Positions 35,635 through 45,246 of a DNA stretch of 64,000 nucleotides are shown here, piece by piece. The stretch covers positions 1,080,001 through 1,144,000 of the forward strand of contig CP085710.1 of assembly GCA_023823795.1 (NCBI GenBank), read 5' to 3'. The notes below the pieces were generated by a model. It saw nothing but the letters and a program-made list of their open reading frames with translations, did not search any database and was not told the DNA's origin. Position numbers and translations under genes: made by a program. Positions within the stretch are counted from its first letter, which is position 1. Every line of letters begins with the position of its first letter. The stretch is from Bacillus sp. F19. Its GTDB lineage: Bacteria > Bacillota > Bacilli > Bacillales > Bacillaceae.

Positions 35635-36408
35635 ATGAATTTATCATTAGCTGGACGCAATGTAGTCGTAATGGGCGTCGCAAACAAACGAAGCATTGCC
35701 TGGGGAATTGCCCGTTCTCTTCATACGGCAGGAGCACGTCTTATTTTTACATATGCAGGTGAACGCCTTGAAAAATCAGTGCGCGATTTAGTTGAAACGC
35801 TTGATCGCAATGATTCGATTGTCCTTCCTTGTGATGTAACAAATGATGCTGAAATTGACACTTGTTTTGAAGCGATTAAAAATGAAGTAGGCGTTATTCA
35901 TGGAATTGCACATTGCATCGCGTTTGCACATAAGGAAGAATTGAGCGGAGAATACATGAATACAACCCGCGACGGATTTTTGCTTGCTCACAATATCAGC
36001 TCTTATTCACTGACAGCTGTGGCAAAAGCTGCAAGAGGCTTGATGACAGAGGGCGGAAGCATTGTGACACTCACATATCTTGGCGGAGAAAGAGTCCTTC
36101 CTAATTACAACGTTATGGGAGTGGCAAAGGCATCACTTGATGCAAGTGTGAGATACTTGGCAAGCGATTTAGGAAAAGACGGCATTCGCGTGAATTCAAT
36201 TTCTGCCGGCCCAATCCGTACGCTTTCTGCTAAAGGAATCAGCGATTTTAACTCCATTCTGAAAGATATCGAAGAACGCGCGCCGCTGCGCCGTACAACA
36301 ACTCCGGAAGAAGTTGGGGATACAGCACTTTTCTTGTTCAGTGACCTTGCAAGAGGGATGACTGGAGAAAATCTACATGTAGACTCCGGATATCATATTT
36401 TAGGTTAA
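35635..36408 (+). CDS. fabI: Enoyl-[acyl-carrier-protein] reductase (NADH) FabI
   Basis: 257 aa, short-chain dehydrogenase fold. VVMGVANKRSIAWGIARSLH (residues 10-29) is the FabI-type cofactor loop. SIVTLTYLGGERVLPNYNVM leads into the catalytic YNVMGVAK (Tyr-x6-Lys). It reduces trans-2-enoyl-ACP in the last step of each fatty-acid elongation cycle and is the triclosan target. TTAGGAGG precedes the ATG. A FapR-type operator sits upstream. The array-head hairpin H2 follows the stop and probably terminates the transcript. Confidence 0.96.
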   Translation: MNLSLAGRNVVVMGVANKRSIAWGIARSLHTAGARLIFTYAGERLEKSVRDLVETLDRNDSIVLPCDVTNDAEIDTCFEAIKNEVGVIHGIAHCIAFAHKEELSGEYMNTTRDGFLLAHNISSYSLTAVAKAARGLMTEGGSIVTLTYLGGERVLPNYNVMGVAKASLDASVRYLASDLGKDGIRVNSISAGPIRTLSAKGISDFNSILKDIEERAPLRRTTTPEEVGDTALFLFSDLARGMTGENLHVDSGYHILG

Positions 36409-36440
36409 TCAAAGCCTCCATTCTCTTTAATTTTAATGGA

Positions 36441-36513
36441 GATAACAAAATACAGAAGAAAACGGGTAATGAATTGCACAGCAATTTTTGCCCGTTTTTT
36501 TGTTGTTTGGGGC
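36441..36513 (+). terminator. Array-head hairpin H2
   Basis: Outer arms AACGGGTA / TGCCCGTT (closing with one U-G pair) and inner arms AATTGC / GCAATT around ACA, then TTTTTTTGTTG and GGGGC. The preceding CAAAATACAGAAGAAAACGG agrees with H1 and with H3 read on the minus strand. It lies 33 bp after the fabI stop. Confidence 0.8.
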
Positions 36514-36528
36514 GAGTATTGGCAAGCT

Positions 36529-36892
36529 ATGATTTCCTAAATACAGGAAAGAGCGTGTTTAGAGGACTCAAAGGCCCTGTATGATTCTCCAAATCCAGGA
36601 TAGAGGGTGATTAGAGAACTCAAAGGCCCTGTATGATTCCCCAAATCCAGGATAGAGAGTGTTTAGAGGACTCAAAGGCCCTGTATGATTCCCCAAATCC
36701 AGAATAGAGAGTGTTTAAAGGACTCAAAGGCCCTGTATGATTCCCCAAATCCAGAATAGAGCGTGTTTAGAGGACTCAAAGTCCCTGTATGATTCCCCAA
36801 ATCCAGGAAAGAGCGTGTTTATAGGACTCAAAGGCTCGGTATGATTCCCAAAAATCCAGGAAAGAGCGTGTTTAAAGGAATCAACTACCAAC
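36529..36892 (+). repeat. Tandem array 2: seven direct repeats of 52 bp
   Basis: Units start ATGATTCCCCAAATCCAGG and contain GAGGACTCAAAGGCCCTGT at the end. Unit starts are 36529, 36581, 36633, 36685, 36737, 36789 and 36841. The last unit is degenerate. Period and unit layout agree with array 1, with CCCAAATCCAGGAT at the same unit position, so it is the same family. No ORF runs through it. Confidence 0.93.
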
Positions 36893-37026
36893 CCGATAAT
36901 CTCTTTAATGAGGCAGTTTTTTTATTCCTGAAACAAATAAGTGATTGCTTGTCTATGCGGCGTCTCCTAGTCTGATAAAATGTGGATAAGGAATAAATCA
37001 TAATCATAAGGAGGATTGATTATTGC

Positions 37027-37488
37027 ATGAGTGAATTTCAAGATCAAGTCACTGTAAATGCACCGCTTGACCAAGTATTCAAATTTTCCGCTGACGTTGA
37101 AAATGCCCCTCTGTTTATGCAAAATGTGACGAAAGTAGTGAAGCTGACGGATGGACCTGTTCAAGCAGGCACGAAATACAGAGAAACCCGTGAAATAAGG
37201 GGAAGAGAGGCTTCAGCGGTTATTGAATTTATTGAGTATGTTCAGAGTGCAAAGTACTCAGTTAAAAGTGAAATGAAAGGGATGGAAGCCATCTATCATT
37301 ACACGTTTTCTGCATCAGGCAATCAGACGACAATCCGTTTTGAATGTGAAATCAATGCGAAAAAATTCACAATGAAACTCATTAAGCCGGTATTTGTGAA
37401 GATTATGAAAAAAGAAGACGGAGATCATCTTCAGCGTTTAAAAAAAGCATTGGAAGCTCAGGCTGCGGATGATAAAAAAGGACAGTGA
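37027..37488 (+). CDS. SRPBCC family protein
   Basis: 153 aa. The pattern VTVNAPLDQVFKFSADVENAP at the start, a central beta sheet and an amphipathic C-terminal helix (HLQRLKKALEAQA) fit the START/SRPBCC helix-grip fold (polyketide cyclase/dehydrase-like). Members bind hydrophobic ligands. No ligand can be named here. A strong AAGGAGG site lies 13 nt upstream of the ATG, somewhat far, and TTG 37023 is out of frame. The GNAT gene follows after 6 bp, so the two are probably co-transcribed. Confidence 0.75.
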   Translation: MSEFQDQVTVNAPLDQVFKFSADVENAPLFMQNVTKVVKLTDGPVQAGTKYRETREIRGREASAVIEFIEYVQSAKYSVKSEMKGMEAIYHYTFSASGNQTTIRFECEINAKKFTMKLIKPVFVKIMKKEDGDHLQRLKKALEAQAADDKKGQ

Positions 37489-37494
37489 CCAATT

Positions 37495-37941
37495 ATGGGG
37501 TTAACATTTAAACTGGCAGCTTCAGACGAATTAGAAGAAATTTACGAATTAGCAGGAGAAAACCGCAGGGAAGCAACCAATCACGTTTCAGACGATAATA
37601 AGGAAAAGATGATTGAAGCCTATGAATATTCCGCAAAATATCAGGCTTATTTTGTTTGCTTGATGGACGGCAGCACAATGCTTGGCTGGATTATGATTGA
37701 TAAAGCATTCGATTTCTTAACGGGAGATGAAATTGGCTGGATTAATGATCTATATGTAAAAGTGCCATACAGAGGCAAGGGATACTCCAAGTTATTGATG
37801 GAGGAAGCAATAAAAGAATTCAAAAAAAACGGGTACAGCGATGTTAGGCTGAATGTGTATGCACATAACCAAAAAGCGATGAAACTGTATGAACAAATGG
37901 GATTCAAAGACGTCAGCAAATTTATGAAAGTATCACTTTAA
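37495..37941 (+). CDS. GNAT family N-acetyltransferase
   Basis: 148 aa. It has a complete GNAT core: INDLYVKVPYRGKGYSKLLM (about residues 80-99, motif A with the R/Q-G-x-G-type loop) and NVYAHNQKAMKLYEQMGFKD (motif B). The substrate is unknown. It sits 6 bp after the SRPBCC gene. No terminator is seen before cotO. Confidence 0.82.
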   Translation: MGLTFKLAASDELEEIYELAGENRREATNHVSDDNKEKMIEAYEYSAKYQAYFVCLMDGSTMLGWIMIDKAFDFLTGDEIGWINDLYVKVPYRGKGYSKLLMEEAIKEFKKNGYSDVRLNVYAHNQKAMKLYEQMGFKDVSKFMKVSL

Positions 37942-38011
37942 CACACTCATCATAAAACTGATCTCCCCGCATATACTTCTTTGTAGATCATGAACATGAG
38001 GAGGGAAGTCT

Positions 38012-38428
38012 GTGAAAAAGCATCAATCTGTTAAAAATCCTCCGCTGCTGTATATCGTTCAGCCGGAATTGGAACCTGTTTTAACATCTATGCAAAAAAC
38101 ATATGTCTTAAGAAAAGATCTGCCGGCAGAAACAGCAGCGGTACCTGAAGAGCCAGTATTGAGCGAGGAAGTGAAAGCTGAATCTGCTATGCTGAAAGAA
38201 AAAAGGCTGACAAAGCCTCTGCACTCGTTTAACGATCTTACAAATAAAGAGAAAATTGAGCTGCTTCTAAATTTACCTGAGAGACTCTCCAGTTTAAATT
38301 GCAGCATCAGTACAAATGTAAAGACTCATATTGGAAAAGTAACAGAATATAAAGATGAGTGTGTTTTGATTAATGGAGAGAAGATTCCGTTAAACGAGAT
38401 TCAGGCTATCACTTTAAAAGATTTATAA
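38012..38428 (+). CDS. cotO: Spore coat protein CotO
   Basis: 138 aa from a GTG with GAGGAGGG upstream. The C-terminal CotO domain is clear (FNDLTNKEKIELLLNLP then CSISTNVKTHIGKV and GEKIPLNEIQAITL). The N-terminus starts MKKHQSVKNPPLLYIVQPEL as in the family. It is shorter than B. subtilis CotO (over 200 aa), with a reduced low-complexity middle. CotO is a morphogenetic protein of the outer coat that depends on CotE. Its place after fabI is conserved. A CATATACTT element at 37970-37978 is a weak sigma-K -10 candidate. The duplicated terminator hairpin starts at its stop codon. Confidence 0.85.
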   Translation: MKKHQSVKNPPLLYIVQPELEPVLTSMQKTYVLRKDLPAETAAVPEEPVLSEEVKAESAMLKEKRLTKPLHSFNDLTNKEKIELLLNLPERLSSLNCSISTNVKTHIGKVTEYKDECVLINGEKIPLNEIQAITLKDL

Positions 38429-38456
38429 AAGAACCACGGGTTTTCCGTGGTTCTTT
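38428..38456 (+). terminator. cotO terminator hairpin, left copy of a 29-bp duplication
   Basis: Perfect stem-loop AAAGAACCACGG / CCGTGGTTCTTT around GTTTT. An identical 29-bp copy lies at 39996-40024 on the other side of the IS element, so it is a target-site duplication. Originally it probably was the shared bidirectional terminator of cotO and cotJC. Confidence 0.85.
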
Positions 38457-39995
38457 CAGATTGTAGACAAAAGGCATTCGGATGAACTCTATCCGAATGC
38501 TTTTTGTCATTTCTGGGGCTAATTTGATGTTTGTAGGCCTATTCGTTGACTATTTTTATACCGCTTTCGCTGGCTTCCATGTCCAGGATGCCAACTTTTT
38601 CAAGTTCATGGCAGCAAAAGTAAGCATCGCCTGCATGGACAATTTTTTGAGTCCTCTCAACGTTGTCCAACGCATACCATGCTTTTCTTTTGCATCTGCA
38701 AAGACACGCTCTATCGTTTCTTTGCGTTTTGCATAAATTGTTTTGTTCTCTTCTGTATGACGAAGGTGTTCAGCTTCATCTAAGTATTCTTGCCAGAGAT
38801 GCCTTTCAATCAATTTCTGATGATTTTGGCTCTCCGTACATTGGCTTAGGAATGGGCAATTTTCACAAACCTTCGGATCGGAAGAGTATTGTCTGTATCC
38901 TTTTTTCGTAGTAGTTCTGTAAGGAAGCACTTGATCGTGCGGGCATATGTAACAATCAAAATGTTCGTCATACACATAATCACTTTTCTTGAAAAATCCA
39001 TCTTTTGTTTTTGGCCGTGTATAAGGAAAAACCGGACGAATTTCTTTTTCGTTCAAATAGTGAGCAAGAGCAGGGTTCTTGTAAGCAGCATCGGCAGCAA
39101 CAGCAACAGGTTTCTTGTGAAGCTCAGTTACTTGATCAAGTAGAGGCTCGAATATTGCACTGTCGTGCACGTTACCAGGCGTAACGATTGTCCCCAGAAC
39201 AAATCCTTTTCGTCAGAGGCTGTGTGAAATGAGTAAGCGAACTGTTTTGTTCTTTCATCTTTTACGTAATAGCCACTTTCCGGATCCGTCGTACTTTCTT
39301 TAATCACTTTCTCTTCCGGTTCAAATTTATCTGGGGAAAAGGCTTTTTCCGTTTTCTTCGCGGTCTAGATTGAGTTCGTTTTGGAGCCTTTCCTCATATG
39401 ATTTCGTTTCTTTTCGTACGATCTTTTCTGATACTTTCGTTTATTAGCACTAGCCTTTACGTGAGTTGAATCAATAAATACCTGTTCTCCATTGACCAGT
39501 TTCTTATCAATCGCCTCTTTTAAGATGCGGTAAAATATCTGCTCAAACAGATCTGTATCCTTAAAGCGCCGTTCATAGTTTTACCGAATGTTGAGAAGTG
39601 GGGCACCTTGTCATGAAAACCAAAACCCAAAACCAACGGTAGGCTAAGTTGGTTTCAATCTCTTCAATGGTTCTTCTCATGGATCGAATACCGAAAAGGT
39701 ATTGGATGAAGGTCATTTTAATCAATATGACCGGATCAATACTTGGACGACCTCGATCTGCGGAATAGACTTTCTCTACTAATGGATAGATGAAAGAAAA
39801 ATCGAGAGCTTGTTCAATTTTACGGACTAAGTGATCTTCCGGCACCAACTGTTCAAGTGTAATCATTTCTAGTTGATCGCGATTCATTTGATTATTTTTA
39901 GACAACATCCAAATCACCTCTGTATTGTTCTATTTTCATTATATAAAAAAACTGCCGACAAATCCCCCAAAAAGGGGGGATTTGTCGACAGTCTG
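38457..39995 (-). mobile_element. Decayed IS1182-family insertion sequence
   Basis: 1539 bp, in the size range of the family. The terminal inverted repeats are CAGATTGTAGACAAA at the left and CAGACTGTCGACAAA read inward from the right (13 of 15 identical). It is flanked by identical 29-bp stem-loops (target-site duplication). Inside each end is another hairpin: GCATTCGGAT...ATCCGAATGC at the left and GACAAATCCCCC...GGGGGGATTTGTC at the right. The transposase on the minus strand is broken by frameshifts, so the copy is not expected to move by itself. Confidence 0.9.
38556..39917 (-). pseudogene. IS1182-type DDE transposase, frameshifted
   Basis: The N-terminal part (39573-39917) reads MLSKNNQMNRDQLEMITLEQ and includes the typical ADRGRPSIDPVILIKM motif. 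The middle (about 39170-39570), reachable only by changing frame, gives KVPHFSTFGKNYERRF and GEQVFIDSTHVKASANKRKY with the first catalytic Asp. The C-terminal part (38556-39170) gives VAADAAYKNPALAHYL, the Cys cluster CENCPFLSQCTES and IERVFADAKEKHGMRW with the catalytic Glu. At least two frameshifts separate these blocks, so no full-length product is made. The recognisable order and content give the family call. Confidence 0.88.
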
Positions 39996-40024
39996 AAAGA
40001 ACCACGGGTTTTCCGTGGTTCTTT
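39996..40024 (-). terminator. cotJ operon terminator hairpin, right copy of the 29-bp duplication
   Basis: Identical to 38428-38456. It serves the cotJABC transcript coming from the right and ends 7 bp before the cotJC stop. Confidence 0.85.
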
Positions 40025-40031
40025 TTTGTTC

Positions 40032-40601
40032 TCAAAAGATCTTTTTTCTGTCTCTTTCTTCTTTTAAAATTTCTACGGCTTCTCTAAACCTCTGAGAATG
40101 CACGATTTCCCGTTCCCTTAGAAATCTGAGAGAATCATTTAAATCAGGATCATCAGACATATCAATAATCCATTGATAGGTAGCACGGGCTTTTTCTTCT
40201 GCTGCAATATCTTCGTATAAATCAGCAATAGGATCTCCTTTTGCCTGTATATATGAAGCAGTAAAAGGAACTCCAGCAGCATTTTGGTAAAACAATGCGC
40301 TGTCATGGATTACGTAATGATCTCCAATACCAGCTTCTTTCAATTGCTGGGGGGTTGCATCTTTTGTTAATTTATAAATCATTGTCGCAATCATTTCAAG
40401 ATGGGCGAATTCTTCCGTTCCAATATCTGTAAGAAGTCCGACGACTTTATCAGGAATGGAATAGCGCTGATTCAAATAACGCAATGCAGCAGCAAGCTCT
40501 CCGTCCGCTCCTCCATATTGTTCAATTAAAAATTTGGCCAAAGTAGGGTTGCATGTACTGACTCTTACAGGGTATTGCAGCTTTTTATCATATGTCCACA
40601 T
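40032..40601 (-). CDS. cotJC: Spore coat protein CotJC (manganese-catalase-like)
   Basis: 189 aa. It is of the ferritin-like manganese catalase fold: ELAAALRYLNQRYSIPDKVV with the first metal Glu near residue 35, DIGTEEFAHLEMIATMIYKL (E..H pair) near residue 62, and AAEEKARATYQWIIDMSDDP with EREIVHSQRF as the second metal half. It starts MWTYDKKLQYPV. Last gene of cotJA-cotJB-cotJC, which is transcribed in the mother cell by sigma E in B. subtilis and placed in the inner coat. Confidence 0.95.
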   Translation of the reverse strand: MWTYDKKLQYPVRVSTCNPTLAKFLIEQYGGADGELAAALRYLNQRYSIPDKVVGLLTDIGTEEFAHLEMIATMIYKLTKDATPQQLKEAGIGDHYVIHDSALFYQNAAGVPFTASYIQAKGDPIADLYEDIAAEEKARATYQWIIDMSDDPDLNDSLRFLREREIVHSQRFREAVEILKEERDRKKIF

Positions 40602-40619
40602 TCTGATCCTCTCCTTTCG

Positions 40620-40883
40620 TCATACTTGCCATGGCCATGGACCGCTTTTCCATGTCCAGTATTCACCTGAAGGATTAGGACTTCCTTGACTGAGAGGTCC
40701 AAATTGGGCTTCGAACGTTTGTTTGATTTGTCTGCAATATTGTGCATACTGGTTATATTGGGAGATAGCCTGAGCATCATCAGGATGCGTGTCTAAATAT
40801 AAGGTTAGTTCGACAAGAACAAAATCAACCGCCTGGATTTCCTCTAACTTCTGATAGTATTCGGGCGGAAGTGTTTTAGCCAT
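40620..40883 (-). CDS. cotJB: Spore coat assembly protein CotJB
   Basis: 87 aa. It starts MAKTLPPEYYQKLEEIQAVD and has the conserved LYLDTHPDDAQAISQYNQY segment, ending WTWKSGPWPWQV. It lies between cotJA (2 bp away) and cotJC (18 bp). B. subtilis CotJB is needed with the others for the CotJ layer. Confidence 0.93.
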   Translation of the reverse strand: MAKTLPPEYYQKLEEIQAVDFVLVELTLYLDTHPDDAQAISQYNQYAQYCRQIKQTFEAQFGPLSQGSPNPSGEYWTWKSGPWPWQV

Positions 40884-40885
40884 CT

Positions 40886-41119
40886 TTAGCTTCCTCCTTT
40901 TTTATATGGATTTTCATAATAATCATAAAAAACAGGCCATAATGTACCTTTTTTTAAGGCTTCATATGGGGAGAATTGAGGAAGATTGGGCGGCTGAAAT
41001 CCCAGATATAAGTTTGGGGGAGTCGAGTAGTATTTTTTGCCGATCGGCGGACAGGGATCGAATTGGCTGTGAAAAGGAATATAGGTTTTAACTGAGGAGA
41101 AAGATTCCTGATTTTTCAT
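40886..41119 (-). CDS. cotJA: Spore coat associated protein CotJA
   Basis: 77 aa from the ATG at 41117-41119, with GAGGTG 7 nt upstream. Starts further up (41125 or 41164) have poorer spacing or none. Conserved are FDPCPPIGKKYYSTPPNLYL and the Pro/Tyr-rich stretch leading to LKKGTLWPVFYDYYENPY. First gene of the cotJ operon. In B. subtilis cotJABC lies far from cotO, so its presence here is a rearrangement. Confidence 0.92.
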   Translation of the reverse strand: MKNQESFSSVKTYIPFHSQFDPCPPIGKKYYSTPPNLYLGFQPPNLPQFSPYEALKKGTLWPVFYDYYENPYKKGGS

Positions 41120-41251
41120 TTTCATACACCTCACATTATTTAAGTCTCTTACGAATGTATTCATTTAGTATTAAAATAATGAATAACTTGAATGATATGG
41201 ATTTGTACTTAGATGGTTTAACTCAACATGGTTTGGTCTTTTTCAAATAAT

Positions 41252-41299
41252 AAAAAAAGATGACAGCAGCCAGCAGCCAGCAGCTGAAATCATCTTTTG
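41252..41299 (-). terminator. Terminator of cotI
   Basis: On the minus strand AAAAGATGATTTCAGCTGC pairs with GCTGTCATCTTTT around a CTGGCTG-repeat loop and is followed by a T run. It ends 8 bp past the gene. Confidence 0.75.
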
Positions 41300-41306
41300 A
41301 TTGGCA

Positions 41307-42803
<1,497 letters not shown>

Positions 42804-42811
42804 TTACTTCA

Positions 42812-42839
42812 TAGATTATGAGAAAAGGTTGTTTTTTGT
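42812..42839 (-). promoter_or_regulatory. Sigma-K-type promoter of cotI
   Basis: On the minus strand AC (42838-42839), 17 bp, then CATAATCTA (42812-42820). This agrees with the sigma-K pattern AC-N16/17-CATANNNTA. It lies 18 bp before the start codon. Confidence 0.55.
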
Positions 42840-42981
42840 CCTAGGATAAATGCCGCCGTCTGAAAAAAGATTAAAAAATAATCAAATCGCCTTTTTTGAA
42901 AATGTTACATGAAGAAAAGCACATACTCCCTGTTTTTTCGTATTTTAAGATAAGGGCTTACTAGACGAATGGAGGTAACGT

Positions 42982-44115
42982 ATGAAAATTGCATTAATAG
43001 CGACTGAAAAACTCCCTGTTCCCGCAATTAAAGGAGGAGCTATCCAGATCTATCTGGATTCCATCGCCCCTCTTATTGCACAAAAACATGAAGTGACAAT
43101 CCTTTCAATTCAGCATCCAGATCTACCTGAAAAAGAAACGAGAAATGGTGTTCATTATATACGTTTTGCACAAAGCGAATATCAGTCTTTTCTCGGGGAG
43201 CATTTAAAGAACACAAAGTACGATGTGGTTCACCTGTGCAACAGACCAGCCTGGATTCCTGCCCTGCATGCCCAGTCGCCGAATACGAAATGGATTTTAA
43301 GTGTTCACAATGAGATGTTCGCGGTTGAAAAAATGACGGATGAAGAGGGCAGAGCCTGTATTGCAGCTGTCGCTCAAATCGTAACAGTCAGCGATTATAT
43401 TGGCCGTACCATTACAGACAGATTCCCTGAGGCAAAAGGGAAGGTAAGAACCGTTTATTCAGGTGTAGACCTGCAGACTTATTTTCCCGACTGGACGCAG
43501 GAAGGCAGAAGGCTCAAAGAAAGAGTGCGTTCTGAATTAAATCTGAATAATCAGAAAGTTATTTTATTTGTAGGTCGTTTAAGTAAAGTAAAGGGACCTC
43601 ATATCCTCCTGCAGGCAATGCCTAAGATCCTTGAAAAACATCCTGATACTGTTATGGTTTTCATCGGATCGAAATGGTTTGGCGACAATGAAGTCAACAA
43701 CTATGTCAGTCATTTATATAAACTCGGCGCCATGTATCCTGAAAATGTTCAATTCATTCAGTTCGTTCAGCCGAAAAACATTCCAACTCTATATGCCATG
43801 TCAGATATTTTTGTATGTTCATCACAATGGCAGGAACCGCTTGCACGTGTTCATTACGAAGCAATGGCCTGCGGACTTCCAATCATTACGAGCAACCGCG
43901 GAGGAAATCCTGAAGTCATTGATGAAGGCAGAAATGGTAAGGTTATCAAAAATTTTGAAGATCCATTTGCTTATGCTGAAGCGATAAACTCCCTGCTTGA
44001 CAGCTCTGGAAAGCGTAATGAAATGGGAAGATACGGAAGATCAAAAGCAGAGCGTGAATTCAGCTGGAACACAGTAGCCGGGAATTTACTTAGAGTTTAT
44101 GAAAATGGAAGATAG
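42982..44115 (+). CDS. cotSA: Spore coat glycosyltransferase CotSA
   Basis: 377 aa, GT4 (GT-B fold). The N-terminus has MKIALIATEKLPVPAIKGGA. The C-terminal donor domain has VILFVGRLSKVKGPHILLQA near residue 193 and HYEAMACGLPIITSNRGGNP with the EX7E motif near residue 293. It is required for coat assembly together with CotS in B. subtilis. A good GGAGGTAA site precedes the ATG. It starts the plus-strand cotSA-cotS-ytxO operon, divergent from cotI. It is a paralog of the gene at 45983. Confidence 0.9.
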   Translation: MKIALIATEKLPVPAIKGGAIQIYLDSIAPLIAQKHEVTILSIQHPDLPEKETRNGVHYIRFAQSEYQSFLGEHLKNTKYDVVHLCNRPAWIPALHAQSPNTKWILSVHNEMFAVEKMTDEEGRACIAAVAQIVTVSDYIGRTITDRFPEAKGKVRTVYSGVDLQTYFPDWTQEGRRLKERVRSELNLNNQKVILFVGRLSKVKGPHILLQAMPKILEKHPDTVMVFIGSKWFGDNEVNNYVSHLYKLGAMYPENVQFIQFVQPKNIPTLYAMSDIFVCSSQWQEPLARVHYEAMACGLPIITSNRGGNPEVIDEGRNGKVIKNFEDPFAYAEAINSLLDSSGKRNEMGRYGRSKAEREFSWNTVAGNLLRVYENGR

Positions 44116-44130
44116 AGAGGGTGAAACATC

Positions 44131-45231
44131 TTGGATACAGAACTAAACAAATATGAGCTCCAAATGAATATCCTAAACTTGTACCCTTTTGATGTGCAGT
44201 CGATAACCCTTTTAACCAACAAAAGCGGGCGTACGACTTGGAAAGTAGAGACGGGTCAGGGTGTGAAAATTTTAAAGAGAGTAATCATGAAGCCTGCAAG
44301 GATGCTGCTGATTGCAGAAGGACATGAGCATTTGCAGGACAATGGTCTGCCGATTGCAGGCATACACCGTACAAAAGCAGGCGCAATCTGTGTCGGTGCT
44401 GATAATTCAGCATATGTCCTGTATGATCTGCAAGAAGGAAAAGAAGTTCTCTATTATGATAAAAGACAAATGCTCCAGATCATGGAGTTCATTGGGAAAT
44501 TTCATCAAACTTCAGCTGGCTATATGCCGGATGAAATGAGCAAAAAAAGAAGCCGCCTGGGAAAATGGCATAAGTTATTCAGATGGAAGCTGCAGGAACT
44601 TGAAGGAAATAAAATGCTCGCTATAAAATCGGATAAAGAAAACAATCTTCCAGCTCCGGCGGTCATCGAACCTGATGCAGAACAAACGTGGCTGCAGGAT
44701 CCCTTCTCAAAAATGGTGATTGAATCAATTGATGAAATGATTCTGCGAGGCCAGCAGGCCCTTGCGGAACTCGATGAAGGCCATTATAAGCAATGGTCTC
44801 TTGAATGCTTAGAATCCAGAATGTTTTGTCAGCAGGACTTTACGCTTGCCCGTTTTATTGAGACCGAAGAGGGCCTTGCAATGAAAGAACTGCATTCCAT
44901 TACAAATGATTTGCCATCCAGGGATTTGAGAGTGATTTTAAATAAAGTTTTGAAAAAAATGTCAGTCTGGGATACTGAGCTTGTCATTGAGTTATTAAGA
45001 ACGTATGACAAGACGAATCCACTTACGAAAGAACAGTACAGGGTTTTATGGACAGATTTGAAGTTTCCTCATTTATACTGTTCGATCGTTCATAAGTATT
45101 TCCTCGGTCAAAAAACATCCTGGTCAGATGAGAAATATAAATGGGCCCTGCAGAACATTATTTCTGTTGAGCAGTCAAAGCATGAATTTTTAACTGATTT
45201 CGATGGGTTATTTTCAAAAATTAAAGCATAA
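44131..45231 (+). CDS. cotS: Spore coat protein CotS, probable pseudokinase
   Basis: 366 aa from TTG 44131 behind AGAGAGGGTGAA. It aligns with the kinase-like part of CotI. The ATP region (TTWKVETGQGVKILKRVIMK) still has a lysine, and the DLPSRDLRVILNK stretch is shared. The catalytic loop, however, reads FCQQDFTLARF where CotI has [11 protein letters not shown], so the His and Asn are lost, and the metal-binding VIDLD is replaced by MKELH. It therefore looks catalytically dead. CotS is a coat protein whose incorporation needs CotE. The next gene starts 15 bp later. Confidence 0.88.
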   Translation: MDTELNKYELQMNILNLYPFDVQSITLLTNKSGRTTWKVETGQGVKILKRVIMKPARMLLIAEGHEHLQDNGLPIAGIHRTKAGAICVGADNSAYVLYDLQEGKEVLYYDKRQMLQIMEFIGKFHQTSAGYMPDEMSKKRSRLGKWHKLFRWKLQELEGNKMLAIKSDKENNLPAPAVIEPDAEQTWLQDPFSKMVIESIDEMILRGQQALAELDEGHYKQWSLECLESRMFCQQDFTLARFIETEEGLAMKELHSITNDLPSRDLRVILNKVLKKMSVWDTELVIELLRTYDKTNPLTKEQYRVLWTDLKFPHLYCSIVHKYFLGQKTSWSDEKYKWALQNIISVEQSKHEFLTDFDGLFSKIKA

Positions 45232-45246
45232 AGGAGGGTGAGCAAG

